DNA from: Neurospora crassa OR74A
Taxonomy: Eukaryota; Ascomycota; Sordariomycetes; Sordariales; Sordariaceae
Length of the DNA: 64,000 bases
Assembly: GCF_000182925.2 (NCBI RefSeq)
Contig: NC_026506.1
Span: 2,356,001 to 2,420,000, forward strand
Reading direction: 5' to 3'
Numbering within the stretch: the stretch's first letter is position 1; each line of letters starts with the position of its first letter. Made by a program: the position numbers and the translations under genes. Under the pieces are notes generated by a model, which made no database searches, was not told the origin of the DNA, and saw only the letters and a list, made by a program, of their open reading frames with translations. Shown piece after piece: positions 11,517 through 22,915 of this stretch.

Positions 11517-12257
11517 AGCTGCAGCTAGTTGGTGTAGGGACGTGGTGGGAGAGGAAGAAGACGAAGAATCGGACGACATTCCCTCTATTTTATGGCATTG
11601 CTTCTCGATAGCTGTCAGAAGCGAGTTGTGGATGTCGGCTGTTGAAAGGGTGGTGGTTCCGACGTGGATGTCAGGTCGGACTGCTTTCAACGCTCCATGG
11701 CTGCTTTCCTTCCCCTTCCTCTCTGCTGAGAGAGAAACGCCCTCGTCACTACCAGACAACTGTTGCGTATTCATCACCATGGTAAGCGGAAACGCCGCCG
11801 GCCCTTGCCTCGCGGCTGGTAAACTTCTCTCATTCACCTCCGCGTTCACATTCCGCTGCACCATTGCTTCGGGAGAAGTGGTGAGGTCATCGTAGTCTTC
11901 GATGGCTGGGCTGATGGTTCCGGACGATGATGGTGATGATCTTGACATTACTCCTGGCTCGCTGGGTGTTTCAGCCCGGCTGCTGCTGTCTAATGGTGAA
12001 ATTCTTCCTCCATCGCCATCACTCTCCTCTTCTCGAGATATACGGGGACTCTGATCTGGCGTTGGCAGGGAGAAGAAGGGCCGGTCGAAAACTAGGTTTT
12101 CGAGTTTGCCGTTGGTGGTGGTAAGGATACCGTTTGATGTTGATGTCGATGTAGCTGATAATGGTGGCTTGAAAGATGAGCGTCTTGTTCGCGCTTTGAG
12201 GTGGCCGTTTGGCGTTGGCACTGGCGCTGGCGCTGGGTGATTGGATATGAATGTCAT
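9794..12257 (-). CDS. Sterol O-acyltransferase (ARE1/ARE2-like, MBOAT family)
   Basis: Two exons on the minus strand: 9975-12257 and 9794-9913, giving 800 residues. The intron 9914-9974 starts GTAAGT. The last exon restores the family ending (TLGNVFFWLGIFTGPS, then SLYLIL). The first 280 residues are low complexity and probably disordered, with Ser/Pro-rich segments and an alanine run encoded near 11.5 kb. The membrane part follows, with several hydrophobic helices. The stretch LRHVYHSSISAMKVNKHTAT and the conserved histidine in SACVHELVMW (His737) fit yeast Are1/Are2 better than DGAT1. Family members esterify sterols with fatty acyl-CoA in the endoplasmic reticulum. Odd point: the FYxDWWN signature reads FYGAWWN at 681-687, so the usual Asp is Ala684. 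Diacylglycerol acyltransferase activity cannot be excluded. Confidence 0.9.
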
Positions 12258-13949
12258 GGTTCCCGTGGGTTTGGGGAACTGCTGTGGGTTTTAGTCAAAA
12301 GTTGTGTATGGCCTCTCGTTGTCAGTCGCTTTCGTGCCGCCCTTTTTTGAAGGACTAAATATGGTGAGGCGATTTTGTAGCAACGGCAAGTTTTGGCCCT
12401 TCAAAGAGGTGCGAATACAGCCAAACTTCAAAGAAAGACAGCCCTTGAAATGGTGGATCTTTCGGTGGTGGATCGAAGTCGCACGGATAGCCGCGTGATG
12501 TTGATAGTTTTTGTTGCAGGGCAATGCTAATCTCGATGATGGTCCAGTACTCCTATCCCGATTGTATGTTGGGTAGTAAGCCGGCCGTCAACTTAGACAC
12601 GATGATGCAGTCTTTTCTTAAACTTTGAACAACTACTAAAAGAAAAGAGCACAAGGTAAGTGAAGCCAAGCTCTTTAAAGATTTTTCTTATAGATATAGT
12701 GTAAGAGACAGAGCAGTTCTTCGAGGATAGACGTCAATCATATTGGAAGAAAAAAAAAAAGAAGAAAACAAGATTTGCCCATGTAGAGAACCCGAGGCCC
12801 CAGATCCCTCCCAACTCCGGATAAAGCGGATCTTAGACAAGCGGGCAAGTGTAGTGTAGTGTACACATGCCTTTTATCGGGATCAATTGCGGGACGATCG
12901 GGATAGGATCGACGGATTTTCTGTGGAAGAAGAGATGAACGGGTTCAGTCTTTTACGTAGGCCAAATAGGGGTATAGGTGTGCTTAGAGTAATACTTTTT
13001 ACTATTTGCGGCGCGGCGTAAGCAAAAGGACCTAACTTGGTGAATGACAGGGACGCGAAGACGGGCGAAGGCAAAGGATGCGGAAAGTCCGGGGTTTCGT
13101 TGATGATCGGGGGGACAAAAAGGCCTACGATGGACGTCACTTGATTCTGTATTGTGCGGGAAAAAAAGGGACACTGGAACTTTGATGAATCGAAACAGAT
13201 CTCCTGATTCAATCAAAGTAGAACCAGACCTCCTCGCTTCTCTCCACGCGCCTTTGTATCGAGGAGAGCCGAGTTGCGAGATGCCGATGAGCTTACCACT
13301 ATCCATCCTTCCCCTTCTAAAAGCGGGTGGTGTACCCTGCTGTCTAATTTAACCCGAACGAAACAAAGACAAAACTAGGTACCTCTACGGTGTTCAAGAT
13401 GGCTGGCGATGATGTTCAAAATTTAGTGTAGATGTTCTTCTTTTACTTGATCCGAACATCCAAGACACTATGACGCTGTCGATTTAGGCCAAGTCCCGCT
13501 CCTTCGGTGCATAGAAGCTCGCAAATGGAGACAAGGGTCCTGTGGAGTGGAGGAATGACATATGCAGGGCCCTGAATGTCGGATGAACCGGAGATGTCGC
13601 TTCAAGTCAACACTACTATATAGGGCTGAAGTTGCCACCGCGCCTCATTTGGTCAGGCTTTATTGGCTTGGGTTTTGGAGGTTGTGTAATGATGCAGCTG
13701 ACAGCTTGGATTGTTTGGCGTCAAATGATCGAGCCTTTGGGATTCCCGGTGCAACCATCGGGTAATTGAACATTTAATGTCAAATGGCTTGGGAAGGTGA
13801 GGGGTTGGTACCAAGAGAGAATAAACATTCGTAAAACGCAATTCGCCTGTTCAACTTTTTAAGTCCATCGCCCTAACAAGGCTGTATGTTTATATTCATC
13901 TCCAATTATCAAGCAAGACCACTTCATCATTTCTCGTTATACTTGGTAT
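12258..13949. other. Sterol acyltransferase upstream region and fimbrin 3' flank
   Basis: About 1.7 kb between two minus-strand genes. Short A-rich and pyrimidine tracts occur near 12.7 kb. Overlapping minus-strand frames at 12.9-13.3 kb show no family resemblance. No clear regulatory motif was found. Confidence 0.5.
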
Positions 13950-16168
13950 CTACTGCATCTTGTCATAGGTAGCCATCAACGAACCTAGTGCATGTGTTAG
14001 CCCGGCCAGTCAAATGAAAGCCCAATAATCAAAAGGAGCAACTTACCGATAAAGGTCGTGACCAAGCGGCTGCGCACCTGGCAGATATCCTCTGGCACCA
14101 GCCAAATAGTGGCACCCATCTTTCTGGCAATGCTGATACTGAGTTTGGCATTGAGGTAAGCATCTTCATCAGTCTTGCCGGGAGTAACCAAGTCATAATC
14201 GACATAGTTGCTCTGCATGCCGTTAAGCACATCCAACAAGAAAATACCCGAGCCAATGACAGGGTCCTTGAACGAGCGGATGCTCGAGTTGCGGCCGCCC
14301 TTGCGGCTCATCTCGTTGGCCCATCTGACCATTTCCGCATCCGTAATCTCGCGCTTGCCGAGGCGTTGGGCTAGACCGTGCAGGGTAAGGGTAATGTCCT
14401 TGCGCATCAGCTGCCAGACGAGACCCAGGGTCAAGGTGCGCTGACCATCCGTGATATCGGCACCCTGGATACCAACCAGGGAAAACCCGTTCTGCTTGCC
14501 CAACTCGATCGCGTAATTGGTGTTCTCGACGGCCTTGAAACGCAGCATCTCACCGCCATGCGCGGGAGCCTTGTTGACGTGGCGCCAGTTGACGGAACCC
14601 TTGATAACCTTGTCATATGCTTGTAGAAGGACGGTACCATCGCGGAGGTCGTCGAAGAAGGACTGAACTGCGGGGTTGACGTCCAAGCTGTTGAGCCACA
14701 GGGTAAACACACGGGCCTCACGCTCGCCTTCAGCGTCAAAGTCCTCGACCTCAAGCTTCTCCTCTTCAGTGATGGGGTCAAGCGCGGGGTGTGTGTTGAA
14801 GAGGTTGGCAACGAAAGCGAGGTTGAGCTTGGGGTTACCGGCCACGAGGGAAGAGGGAGAGAGGAACTTGCGGCAACCGAGCTTGTCGGCGTTCTGAAGA
14901 ACCTCCTCAGCCCGCTGATGAAGGTCGCGCGTTTGCAGAGGCGCCCTCGTGCAGCCGTAGTCGGAACCGATCTGAGCGAGGAGGACGGTGTAGTTCTCGG
15001 CATCCTTGACGTCAGAGGAGAAGTTGGCTACCCTCCTGGGCCAGTTGGCGGCCTTGAGATGGTAGTTGAACCAGCGCAGGAGAATCTGCTCAGGAGGGAG
15101 TCTGAGGAACTGCTCGAGGGTCTCGTCCTCCTCGAGAAGGCGGTAGAGCTCGGGGTGGAGCTTGATATCGATCTTGCTCAGCAAGCCCCTACGGATGATT
15201 TGCCAAATTAGACCCAGGATAAGATGCTCCCTGACCTCAATGATATCCGAGCTACCAATGTTGACGACGGAGCAGCCAATACCCTTTGCCGACTCGATAA
15301 CAATGTTGTTGTTTTCTGTCATCTGGAACGCGTTGAGGGTCTTGGTCTTCTTGCCGGGCATGTTCAGTACACGCTCATCGATGGTATCGGGAACGCTGTC
15401 GTTGATGAGCTTGGCCAAAACCAAACCATCCTTGCACTCGTCGAACATCTCGAAGGTGTCGGTCGGGAAAGGCAGGCGGCTGCCGATGTCGCGGTCGCCC
15501 GCAAGGACAGCGTTGATGTGGCGCGTGAATTCGGTACGTTCATCTTCGTTGATGGTGTGGGTGATGTTAGCGTTTGAGCCTTGGACGAAGATCTTGCCGC
15601 TGCCACCGACGGAGGGCTTCGATGCGTGGCTAGGAGTAGCGCCTCCCGTCCGCTGGGCGATGACAGAAGCGGGAGTTGACGGAGCAGCAGGGGCGCTGCC
15701 GGGACCTTCGCGGAGCTTCGCGACGAGCTACAGAGTGGAAAGTGTCAGCCAGATCTTTTGATGAATGGTACCTAGTATACGGAATGCGACCTGGGTGGCC
15801 TTCAAGAAGTGAGATGTATGTGGTGGTGCTGCAACAGTGGAGAGGAAGGCTTCGACTTACCCCAACGTAATCTTCGAGTTCTACACGGCGCGAGGCATCG
15901 AGACCGACTTCTTTGAGGGCCGCGCGGACGGCATCGTAGGGCTGGCGCTCGCTGGCCTGGGTGGCCTTGATGGCAGTGGTCTCGTCAATGTACCCCTTGT
16001 CGTCTACGTCGAGCTTGCGGAAGGCATCGGCCAATCCGAAGATGTCGCTCTGCTGTAGTTGAGGGAATTTCCTAGTTCCATTAGCTGTGTTCTGCTGTTG
16101 CCCCTGTCGTCCTTGGCTTTTGAAGGCCCGTCTTCGTCTTCTTACCTCTGGATCTTGAGGACATTCAT
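13950..16168 (-). CDS. Fimbrin/plastin (Sac6-type actin-bundling protein)
   Basis: Exons on the minus strand: 16146-16168, 15861-16071, 14047-15727 and 13950-13984, giving 649 residues, the usual fungal fimbrin length. The start exon MNVLKIQ joins to RKFPQLQQSDIFGLADAFRK. Residues 1-75 form an EF-hand region (LDVDDKGYIDE). Four calponin-homology domains follow in two tandem pairs, with typical starts such as MFDECKDGLVLAKLIND, LLRWFNYHLKAANWPRRV, FTLWLNSLDVNPAVQSFFDD and VRWANEMSRKGG. The short last exon encodes SLMATYDKMQ, a normal fimbrin end. The protein cross-links actin filaments in cortical patches and the subapical actin collar of hyphae, supporting endocytosis and polarised growth. 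All splice phases agree. The flanking gene at 17255 is divergent, so the 1.1-kb gap may serve both promoters. Confidence 0.95.
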
Positions 16169-17254
16169 GGTTGCGGATGGTGGTGTTGAAAAAGGGGTCG
16201 GTCGGGAACCACTCGTCTTGGTGATGAATGGCGCTCGCAAAGTGATCCGGCGGGAACCGTGGGAAAGAGATAGCCCCTCTATTAACAAAAGTAATGAAGA
16301 CGCCCAATGCGGTCGTCGTTTATTAGATTATTTTCCTAATGGGTGTAGTGTAGGCGGTGCTGGGCTGGGTGATGAAGATGACTGGATCTATGGATGCTCT
16401 GGCGGAAAAGCGGAGTTGGATGTTGGGTATTTATTTGTATGAGTCCCGGTTCCTGCTGCTAATGATGGATGAAGTGCCTTATTCCTGCTCCCGTTTCATG
16501 CGTCGCCGGCCGAAGATGGGAAGCGAAGCTCAAAAGAGCATGGCCATTACAGGCGGGCGTCAAGGTACGGCTGGCGGGGGCGGGGACGCCATCCATCGCA
16601 ATCCCCGAGACAAGCACTAACACAGCAGGTCCCAGAAGCAGTCTGATGTAATCGCCCAGCGTCGTAATGCCGTCGCGGCCCAATCAGCCATCCCTTCAGG
16701 CAGCCAGCCCGGCGACAACCCTGCCCCTGGTGGCCTGCCTGGCTTTTTCCACTTGCATTAGGTTGGATGGGAACCGTGAACCACCGCCAGGCTTCCATCC
16801 GTTTGGGTTAGGACTGGCGGGAGTTCTGTTAAGCGTGGACCTGTGCTAGTTTCGCAAATGACACCTCGGTTCCACATGCGACTGGCTCATTCATGGTGAC
16901 CCCCCTGAGCGTCAGGACCCTCGCTGTACCTCACTAACAGCAAGTAGAGAATTTTACGTTCCTTTGATTCCATTCGCATCGTCGGGATAACCTCACATCT
17001 GTCTAAGCCACCACGACCCCAAGCATTTTTCAGCAAATCATTGAGGTTCTGCAAGAATTTGCAACTTGGGATTACGACGCCTCTATACGCGCGTTGTTTC
17101 AACCAAGTAAGAAACACAAAGTCACTACCTCACTTTTTGTCAAAGGTAAGTCACCGCATCAATATCTCATACTACCCACTGTTCCTCATCCATCCATCCA
17201 GTGATCACTGAACTAATCCCCAACCAGATACTACCACCAAACCCACACCACAAG
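16169..17254. other. Divergent promoter region between fimbrin and the RING-variant/ankyrin gene
   Basis: About 1.1 kb. A GTAAGT at about 17150 and an AG at about 17227 (AACCAG, just before the ATG) could bound a 5'-UTR intron of the right-hand gene. No gene-like frame was accepted. Confidence 0.45.
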
Positions 17255-18160
17255 ATGTCCCTCTGCAAAGCCTGCTCAGAACCTCTCTACCTCGAAGTCG
17301 ACCCCGACTACGATCTAGACCAAGACTCCAACGCCTCAGACAATGAAATGGACCAGGATCATGACAACGGCGGCCCCTCCTCCTCCTCCTCCGCCGCTCA
17401 CCCCCAACAAGTCCCCGACGACCTCCTCCTCCCCTGCAACTGCCACTATCACTGGCAATGCCTAATGGACCTCTCCTCTTCCGTGGCCCTCTCTCTCCGC
17501 TGTCCCTCTTGCAACACCTACCTGCCCACCAACTCTTCCTCTTCTTCCTCCTCCTCCTCCTCCTCGGGGTTCTCAGGGTCATCGAACCCGGTGCCCGTGA
17601 GCGCGACCAACCCCGTCCTCCCCACCTCCCAGGGCCTCGCCATTCTCACCCAATACCACAACGAAGGCGGTGTCCAGTCCTCCCTCGACATCCTACCTGC
17701 CCTCACTGAAGAAGCCTACCTCTCTTCTAACCCTTCGGCGCGCCCTGCACGCGCTATGCATACCATGGCTGCCGAGGGCGACTTTGCGGGTATCATCGAG
17801 CTCCTAACGGACGTGGCCGCTTCGGAAGATGAGGAAACCACCATCACCCCCAGCCAACTGCTCACCTTCCGCGACCCGTTGAACGAGGGCAAGACGGCGC
17901 TGCATCTTGCTGTGGAGAATGGGAGAGAAGAAGTGTTTTGGTTGTTGCTTTGGCTGGGAAGTGGATTGCCGACCGAAGTGTTCCCGGCTGAGGTGGTGGA
18001 GGTTGCCAACGGGGTTGGGGTGGGCGAGAGGAGAGCGGAGGTGGGTGCGGAGGAGGATGTGAGGTGGGTTAGGGATGAGAGGGGACGGAGTGTCAAGGAG
18101 GTATGTGGGGAGGTTGGGGGACGGTGGGCGGAGATGGCGGTTGGGGGATTGTTTGATTAA
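17255..18160 (+). CDS. RING-variant (C4HC3-like) and ankyrin-repeat protein, uncharacterised
   Basis: Single exon, 301 residues. An in-frame ATG exists upstream at 17201, but the start at 17255 (MSLCKACSEPLYLEV) is preferred because it places the first zinc pair at the N-terminus and the extra residues look like leader. Possible zinc ligands are C4, C7, C61, C63, H66, C69, C83 and C86. This C-C-C-C-H-C-C-C order resembles RING-CH/C4HC3 cross-brace folds, but with an acidic, Ser-rich 53-residue insert after the first pair. A serine tract follows (about residues 90-105). The segment GKTALHLAVENGREEVFWLLL near residue 215 is one clear ankyrin unit. Such combinations are often ubiquitin ligases, but E3 activity is only inferred. 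The family is not recognised with certainty. Confidence 0.75.
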   Translation: MSLCKACSEPLYLEVDPDYDLDQDSNASDNEMDQDHDNGGPSSSSSAAHPQQVPDDLLLPCNCHYHWQCLMDLSSSVALSLRCPSCNTYLPTNSSSSSSSSSSSGFSGSSNPVPVSATNPVLPTSQGLAILTQYHNEGGVQSSLDILPALTEEAYLSSNPSARPARAMHTMAAEGDFAGIIELLTDVAASEDEETTITPSQLLTFRDPLNEGKTALHLAVENGREEVFWLLLWLGSGLPTEVFPAEVVEVANGVGVGERRAEVGAEEDVRWVRDERGRSVKEVCGEVGGRWAEMAVGGLFD

Positions 18161-18683
18161 GGAAGAAGGGTGTGGTAGGGGAGACAGAGAAGAGAGAAAG
18201 AGACGCTACGAAGGATTTGGGGTGAGATAGCTTTTGCGTTGTGTATCGAAAAGGGGTCTACGGTGAAGATAAAAGTTTGGGTGAAGAAATAAAAAGGGGC
18301 TTATAGAAATCAGGGTAGCCTCGGTTGTAAGTCAGTAAAGTCATTCCACGTCATCATGTCCGGCCTGATCTGTTTGGTTTTGAAGTGAATCGTGATGTAA
18401 TTTCGTAAACCGCCTACCTACTGATGTCTGTGTATGCCCTACAGAAAGAATCCGGAACTATGCACGTAACCGTACTCTTAGTCGTCATGCCATACCATAC
18501 CATCGACTAATTGAACTCCATTAACACCGAGACCTGGACCACCAGCTAGACGCTAGAAATGCTTTCCATCCCAAAATGCCATATGCACACTATATAGCTA
18601 AAAAACCCCATGATGAGCTTATGAAATCTATCCCGTCGCTGCAAAGGCACAATGAACGATGGGTGGGTTTTCAACCAACCAGA
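18161..18683. other. Convergent 3' region
   Basis: About 520 bp shared by the ends of the RING-variant/ankyrin gene and the coiled-coil gene. Nothing else was seen. Confidence 0.55.
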
Positions 18684-18996
18684 TTAATGCAAAAAGCTAG
18701 CGTTAACTCCCCTACGATCCTTTTTGAGTGGGCTGAACTTATCCACTTTCCCAAAAGGATTCTTACTCCCTCCAGCAATATGCACCTTACCCACCATGGT
18801 CTTCCCAAGAGGGGCAACCACTCTCTTCGCCGTCGCCTTCCCTGTGACTGCGGCTGCCACTTTGCCTTGCCCAGGAAGGATGCTGGTGTCGACTCGTTCG
18901 CCTTCATCGTCGTTATCAAAGAGCGTGGTCTTGCTGGTATTACCGAGCAGTTTGCGTTTCTTCTTCTTTTGAAGCGGTGCTGCTTGTTGAGAGGTG

Positions 18997-19027
<31 letters not shown>

Positions 19028-21011
19028 CGGACTCGGATGTGGGTGCTGATGAGGGCTTGGTTTTGGGCTTGAGTTCGGGTTTCTTGGGAGCCGGTTTGCT
19101 GGTTTCTGGCTGGGGCTGCGTCGATGATTCGCCGTTCTCTTCTGTTGGCTTTTCTGACACAGCTTCCGCAGCGCGTGCTACTTTGTTGATCTTGAGTTTC
19201 GGTACCTTGATAGGACCCTTCTTTGACGCTACCGAAGCTGCGAGCGGTTTGAGGGCCTTGACCTTGCCACGGCCCTTCTTCGCCTTTTCCTCGGGCTTGC
19301 TGTTGTTCTCCTCCCCTGCCTCGGCTTCCATAGCACCGCCGCCGGCCTTCTCTATCTGCTCAGTAACCTTTACGTCGGTTGGTGTATTTCCTGTTGGGCG
19401 AAGATGTGCTAGGACGGAGTCGTCGCCAAGCTCCATAAGGGAATCCTCCGCTGGCGCGGGCGTAGGCTTTGGCGCAGCTTCGCTCTCAGCCGCGCCCTCA
19501 CCCGGTGCCGGTGCATCCTCGTTGGTCGTTCCGTCTGGGTTCAGCGTCTTGTTGAGGAAAGGCGTGATGGAAAATGTGGACTTTTGGACCATGTCTGATG
19601 GGTCGAATCCCCTCTTCTTAAGAGGACGCTTCGGTCTGTCGGCTGCGCCCGGTGTACCAAGGGCCGTTTCCTCCAGCAGCACCTCATCCGCACGTCTCTT
19701 CTTGCCCGCAACCTTGGCTGCCGCCTTCTTGGTCGGTATCGTGGTGGTCGTTACCAACGACGCTTTTGCTGCCTTCTCTCGGGCCTTTTCCAGATCGACT
19801 TTGGACTTTTTGAGTTCCTCCTTGGCCTCATGCAGTTTGGTCCTGAACTTATCCAGCTTTTCGTCCGTCGCTGCTTGTCGTACTTCGGCCTCGGTGATCG
19901 CTTGCTGATTCTCTTGTCGTAGCCTCTCCTTATCCTTCTTTTCCTCTGTCAGAGCCTGCTTCAACTCGTCGATCTGTTTCTGTAATGCCGCGAGCTCATC
20001 CTCCGATACGGATGCCTTGTTCTCCTGGTTTTTAGTCTTGCGCTGAGCTACCCGCTTTTCAGCTGCCAATGCCTTTTCTGTTTCGGAAAGCTTCTCTCTA
20101 AGCTGTTCGAGCTCCTCCTCCATCTCCGTAGACTTCTCCACTTGAGCCCTGGTCGCTTGTTCCATCTTGGACTTTTCCGAAGCAAACTTCTTTTCCGCCG
20201 TCGCTAGTTGTTCTCGAAGAGCCTTGACCTGCTGTTGTGAATCGCCACTCCTTTGTGCTGCCTTTCTCTCCTTGTTGAGTTCCTTTTCGAGTTCGCGGAC
20301 CTGTTTTCGGAGTTCCTCTTCTTCCTTGGTATATCGCTCCTGCTTTTGAGCCGCCTTTTCCGCAGCGCGCTTCTCATTGGCGAGTTCGACTTCCAGCGTG
20401 TTCAGTTGGCGTTCTAGTGCCAACTTTTCGGCGAGGACATCTTTTTGGTGTGACAATTGGGATTTCAGGTGCTCAACTTCGGGCTTGAGAACGGCGACCT
20501 CGCGTGTTAGGGCAAGTTTCTCGGAGAGGATCTTTGCGGAATCCTGTGATACTGTGCTGAAAGCTGCGATTTCCTCCTATGGCATGGTGTCAGCATTGGT
20601 CCGACTTTTCCGCGCTAGCATATATGCACACCGCCCTACCTTAAGGTGAGCAATCTCGCGCATTTGGGCCTGGATCTGCTTCTCCTGCCGGGCGCATTGT
20701 TGCTGAATGGACTCTATTAGGTGGCGAGCGTCATCGGCTCGCTGTATGAGGATCTTGATGCGATTGTCCCTGTGCGCAATCTGGTCTTTTAGCGACGAGT
20801 TATCATCGCGAAGGACCATGCTGCGCAGCTTCATCCGGCGCCCATCTTCCTCCCTGACCAACAGGTCTGTCTGATGGACAGCCTGTTTGTATCGCATCTC
20901 CAGCTCAAACATCCTTTCTGTTTTCTGTATCGCGACAGGTTGTCAGCCAACGAACGGGGGGCGCGGGCCGAGCGTCGAGGGTGGACGAGAATTGACCTGT
21001 TCAGGATCCAT
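18684..21011 (-). CDS. Long coiled-coil protein with basic, disordered C-terminus; function unknown
   Basis: Exons on the minus strand: 20997-21011, 20640-20924 and 18684-20576, giving 730 residues. The five-codon start exon MDPEQ is followed by GTCAAT, a GCTGAC branch-like site and a TACAG acceptor. Joined, it reads MDPEQKTERMFELEMRYKQ, which keeps the frame. Residues from about 8 to 330 are almost continuous heptad-type coiled coil, rich in Glu, Lys, Gln and Leu. The remaining 400 residues are Lys/Pro/Ala-rich with likely nuclear localisation signals (GKKRRADE, RPKRPLKKRG), a glutamine run, and a conserved-looking end around KNPFGKVDKFSPLKKDRRG. This architecture suggests a nuclear scaffold, spindle-pole or kinetochore-associated protein, but no family is recognised. 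The gene is divergent from the OST3/6 gene. Confidence 0.82.
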
Positions 21012-21787
21012 GTTTACACATGGCGACACGCGTGTGGCAGGCATAGAGATGCAAACGCGCGCAATGATTTAACTGCAATAGAATTATGTGTAAAGCCAAG
21101 CGCAATGTAATGTTGACGGTCGCCGTTCGGTAATTGGAAACTGGTAGACTTGGATGTCGTGCTTTGATATGGATTCAAGGTTGATGGTGGTGGTGGTGGT
21201 AATGGTGTGCTTGTTGGGCTGGGCTGATATTGAAAATGACGAAAGTCCAAGAGGGCGAGAGCAACCAAACAACGGTCAGCTTGCCCGCCAAACCTTGAAG
21301 TAAACAATGTTCCGGAAGAGGGATAGTGGCCCTATTGGTACGGTTACGGCCCCACTGAAGAAATGGGGTGGAAGAGTGGAGCCAGACCCTTGCTGTTGCC
21401 AGCCGGCAGCTTGAGCTCCGCAGGTGTGAGAGGAGGAGAGGTACCTTAGCTGGGGGTAGGGACCTAAGTACGTACCGGGACGCGCATGTCACTCCATTGA
21501 GGACACTTTGGACACCTCGCTCGATGTGTTTGGGAGCTGCCCGCCTGTGCTGCAGTGCTGTCTGTCCAGTGAGCTGTGTCCACTGTATCCCGTCAGCTAG
21601 CCGTACTACCTGTGGGTTCGCCAAGCTTAATCTCAAGCGACAACCATCACCACCGGGCATCACCCAACCTCGACGACGCCGACTGACGACAACAAGGCCA
21701 CATCGAGATAATTAAAAAGCAATTGGCCGGCCACAATTGCGTAGGACAACACTCGTCTGCTCTGGTCAAAAGACAAAGCTCGACAAG
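21012..21787. other. Divergent promoter region between the coiled-coil gene and OST3/6
   Basis: About 780 bp. It holds a short GGT/ACC repeat near 21.18-21.20 kb. No gene is evident; overlapping open frames are artefacts of a GC-rich region. Confidence 0.5.
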
Positions 21788-22915
21788 ATGCGCTGGCTGC
21801 CCGCCTTCCTGTCGGCGTCGCTGTTCGCGGCCGGATCCTTTGCTGCTAGGAAGTCCTCCGAGGAACGATTCGCAGAATTCCACGCCAAACAGACATCCCA
21901 CGCTCCCATCAAGCTCAAAGACTCCTCTTTCAAGTCTCTCACCGCCCCTCCTCGCGACTACAGCGTCGCTGTTGTCCTGACAGCTCTCGATCCTCGCTAC
22001 GGCTGCCAGCTCTGCCGCGAATTCCAGCCTGAGTGGGAGCTGCTCTCCAAGAGCTGGGTCAAGGGCGACAAGTCTGGCGAGTCTCGTGTTATCTTTGGTT
22101 CTTTGGATTTCAGTGAAGGCAGAGAGACCTTTATGGGTGTATGTGTTCAGGTCCACTCTCGATTGGGTTTCTGGTAACAGACAAAGAAGCTAACGACTTG
22201 TAATAGTTCGGCCTCCAAACTGCTCCCGTCCTCTTCTTCTTCCCTCCCACTATCGGTCCCCATGCTGCTGCTAGCCCCGAGCCCATCCGCTATGACTTCA
22301 CCAATGGACCCGTTCCCGCCGAAGTAGTGCACTCTTGGCTTGTTCGCCACCTTGATGGCCGCCCTCATCCTCCCGTCAAGCGCCCTGTCGACTACATCAA
22401 GTGGGCTGTGAGCTTCACCATGATTACTGGTAGCTTGACTGGTGTCTACGTCGCCTGGCCTTACGTCGTGCCCGTGATCCAGAATCGCAATGTCTGGGCC
22501 GCCTTCACTCTGATTGCTATTCTGCTATTCACCAGTGGCCACATGTACAACCAGATTCGCAAGGTCCCCTATGTCGCCAACAACCCGCGCGGTGGTGTGA
22601 GCTACTTCGCTGCTGGCTTTCAGAACCAATACGGCTTGGAGACACAGATTATTGCTGCTTTGTGTAAGTTCTTGTGAGCTTTTCTGTGCGTCTGCCTCTT
22701 CGGAATCGCTGACTTTGGATGATCTATTAGACGGTATCCTCTCCTTTGCGGTCATCTCCTTGGCCGTCAAGGTGCCCAGGATTGCCGACCCCAAGTCCCA
22801 GACTATCGCAGTCTGGGCGTGGAGCGGCGTTCTCTTGGTTGTGTACAGCTTCCTTCTGAGCATCTTCCGTCTCAAGAACGCTGGCTACCCATTCTACTTG
22901 CCACCATTTATGTAA
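21788..22915 (+). CDS. ost3: Oligosaccharyltransferase thioredoxin-like subunit (Ost3/Ost6)
   Basis: Exons 21788-22138, 22207-22663 and 22731-22915, giving 330 residues. The ATG at 21788 gives a signal peptide (MRWLPAFLSASLFAAGSFA). An in-frame ATG at 21737 would place charged residues before it and is less likely. A thioredoxin-like luminal domain follows with the redox pair CQLC at 73-76, preceded by the family-type context LDPRYG. The second half has four hydrophobic helices (from about 22390 to the end), matching Ost3/Ost6 and mammalian TUSC3/MAGT1. In the endoplasmic reticulum this subunit helps the oligosaccharyltransferase glycosylate Asn sites by transiently holding cysteines of substrate proteins. 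The donors are GTATGT and GTAAGT. Ost3 and Ost6 cannot be told apart here, since most filamentous fungi have one such gene. Confidence 0.93.

Noticed and set aside
10703-12124. Several long plus-strand frames opposite the sterol acyltransferase
   Set aside because: Antisense shadows of a well-supported conserved gene; they contain Glu/Arg- or Cys-rich mirror patterns of its codons.
18994-19908. 304-codon plus-strand frame opposite the coiled-coil gene
   Set aside because: Antisense shadow; its Ser/Cys runs mirror the Gln and Lys/Glu codons of the minus-strand gene.
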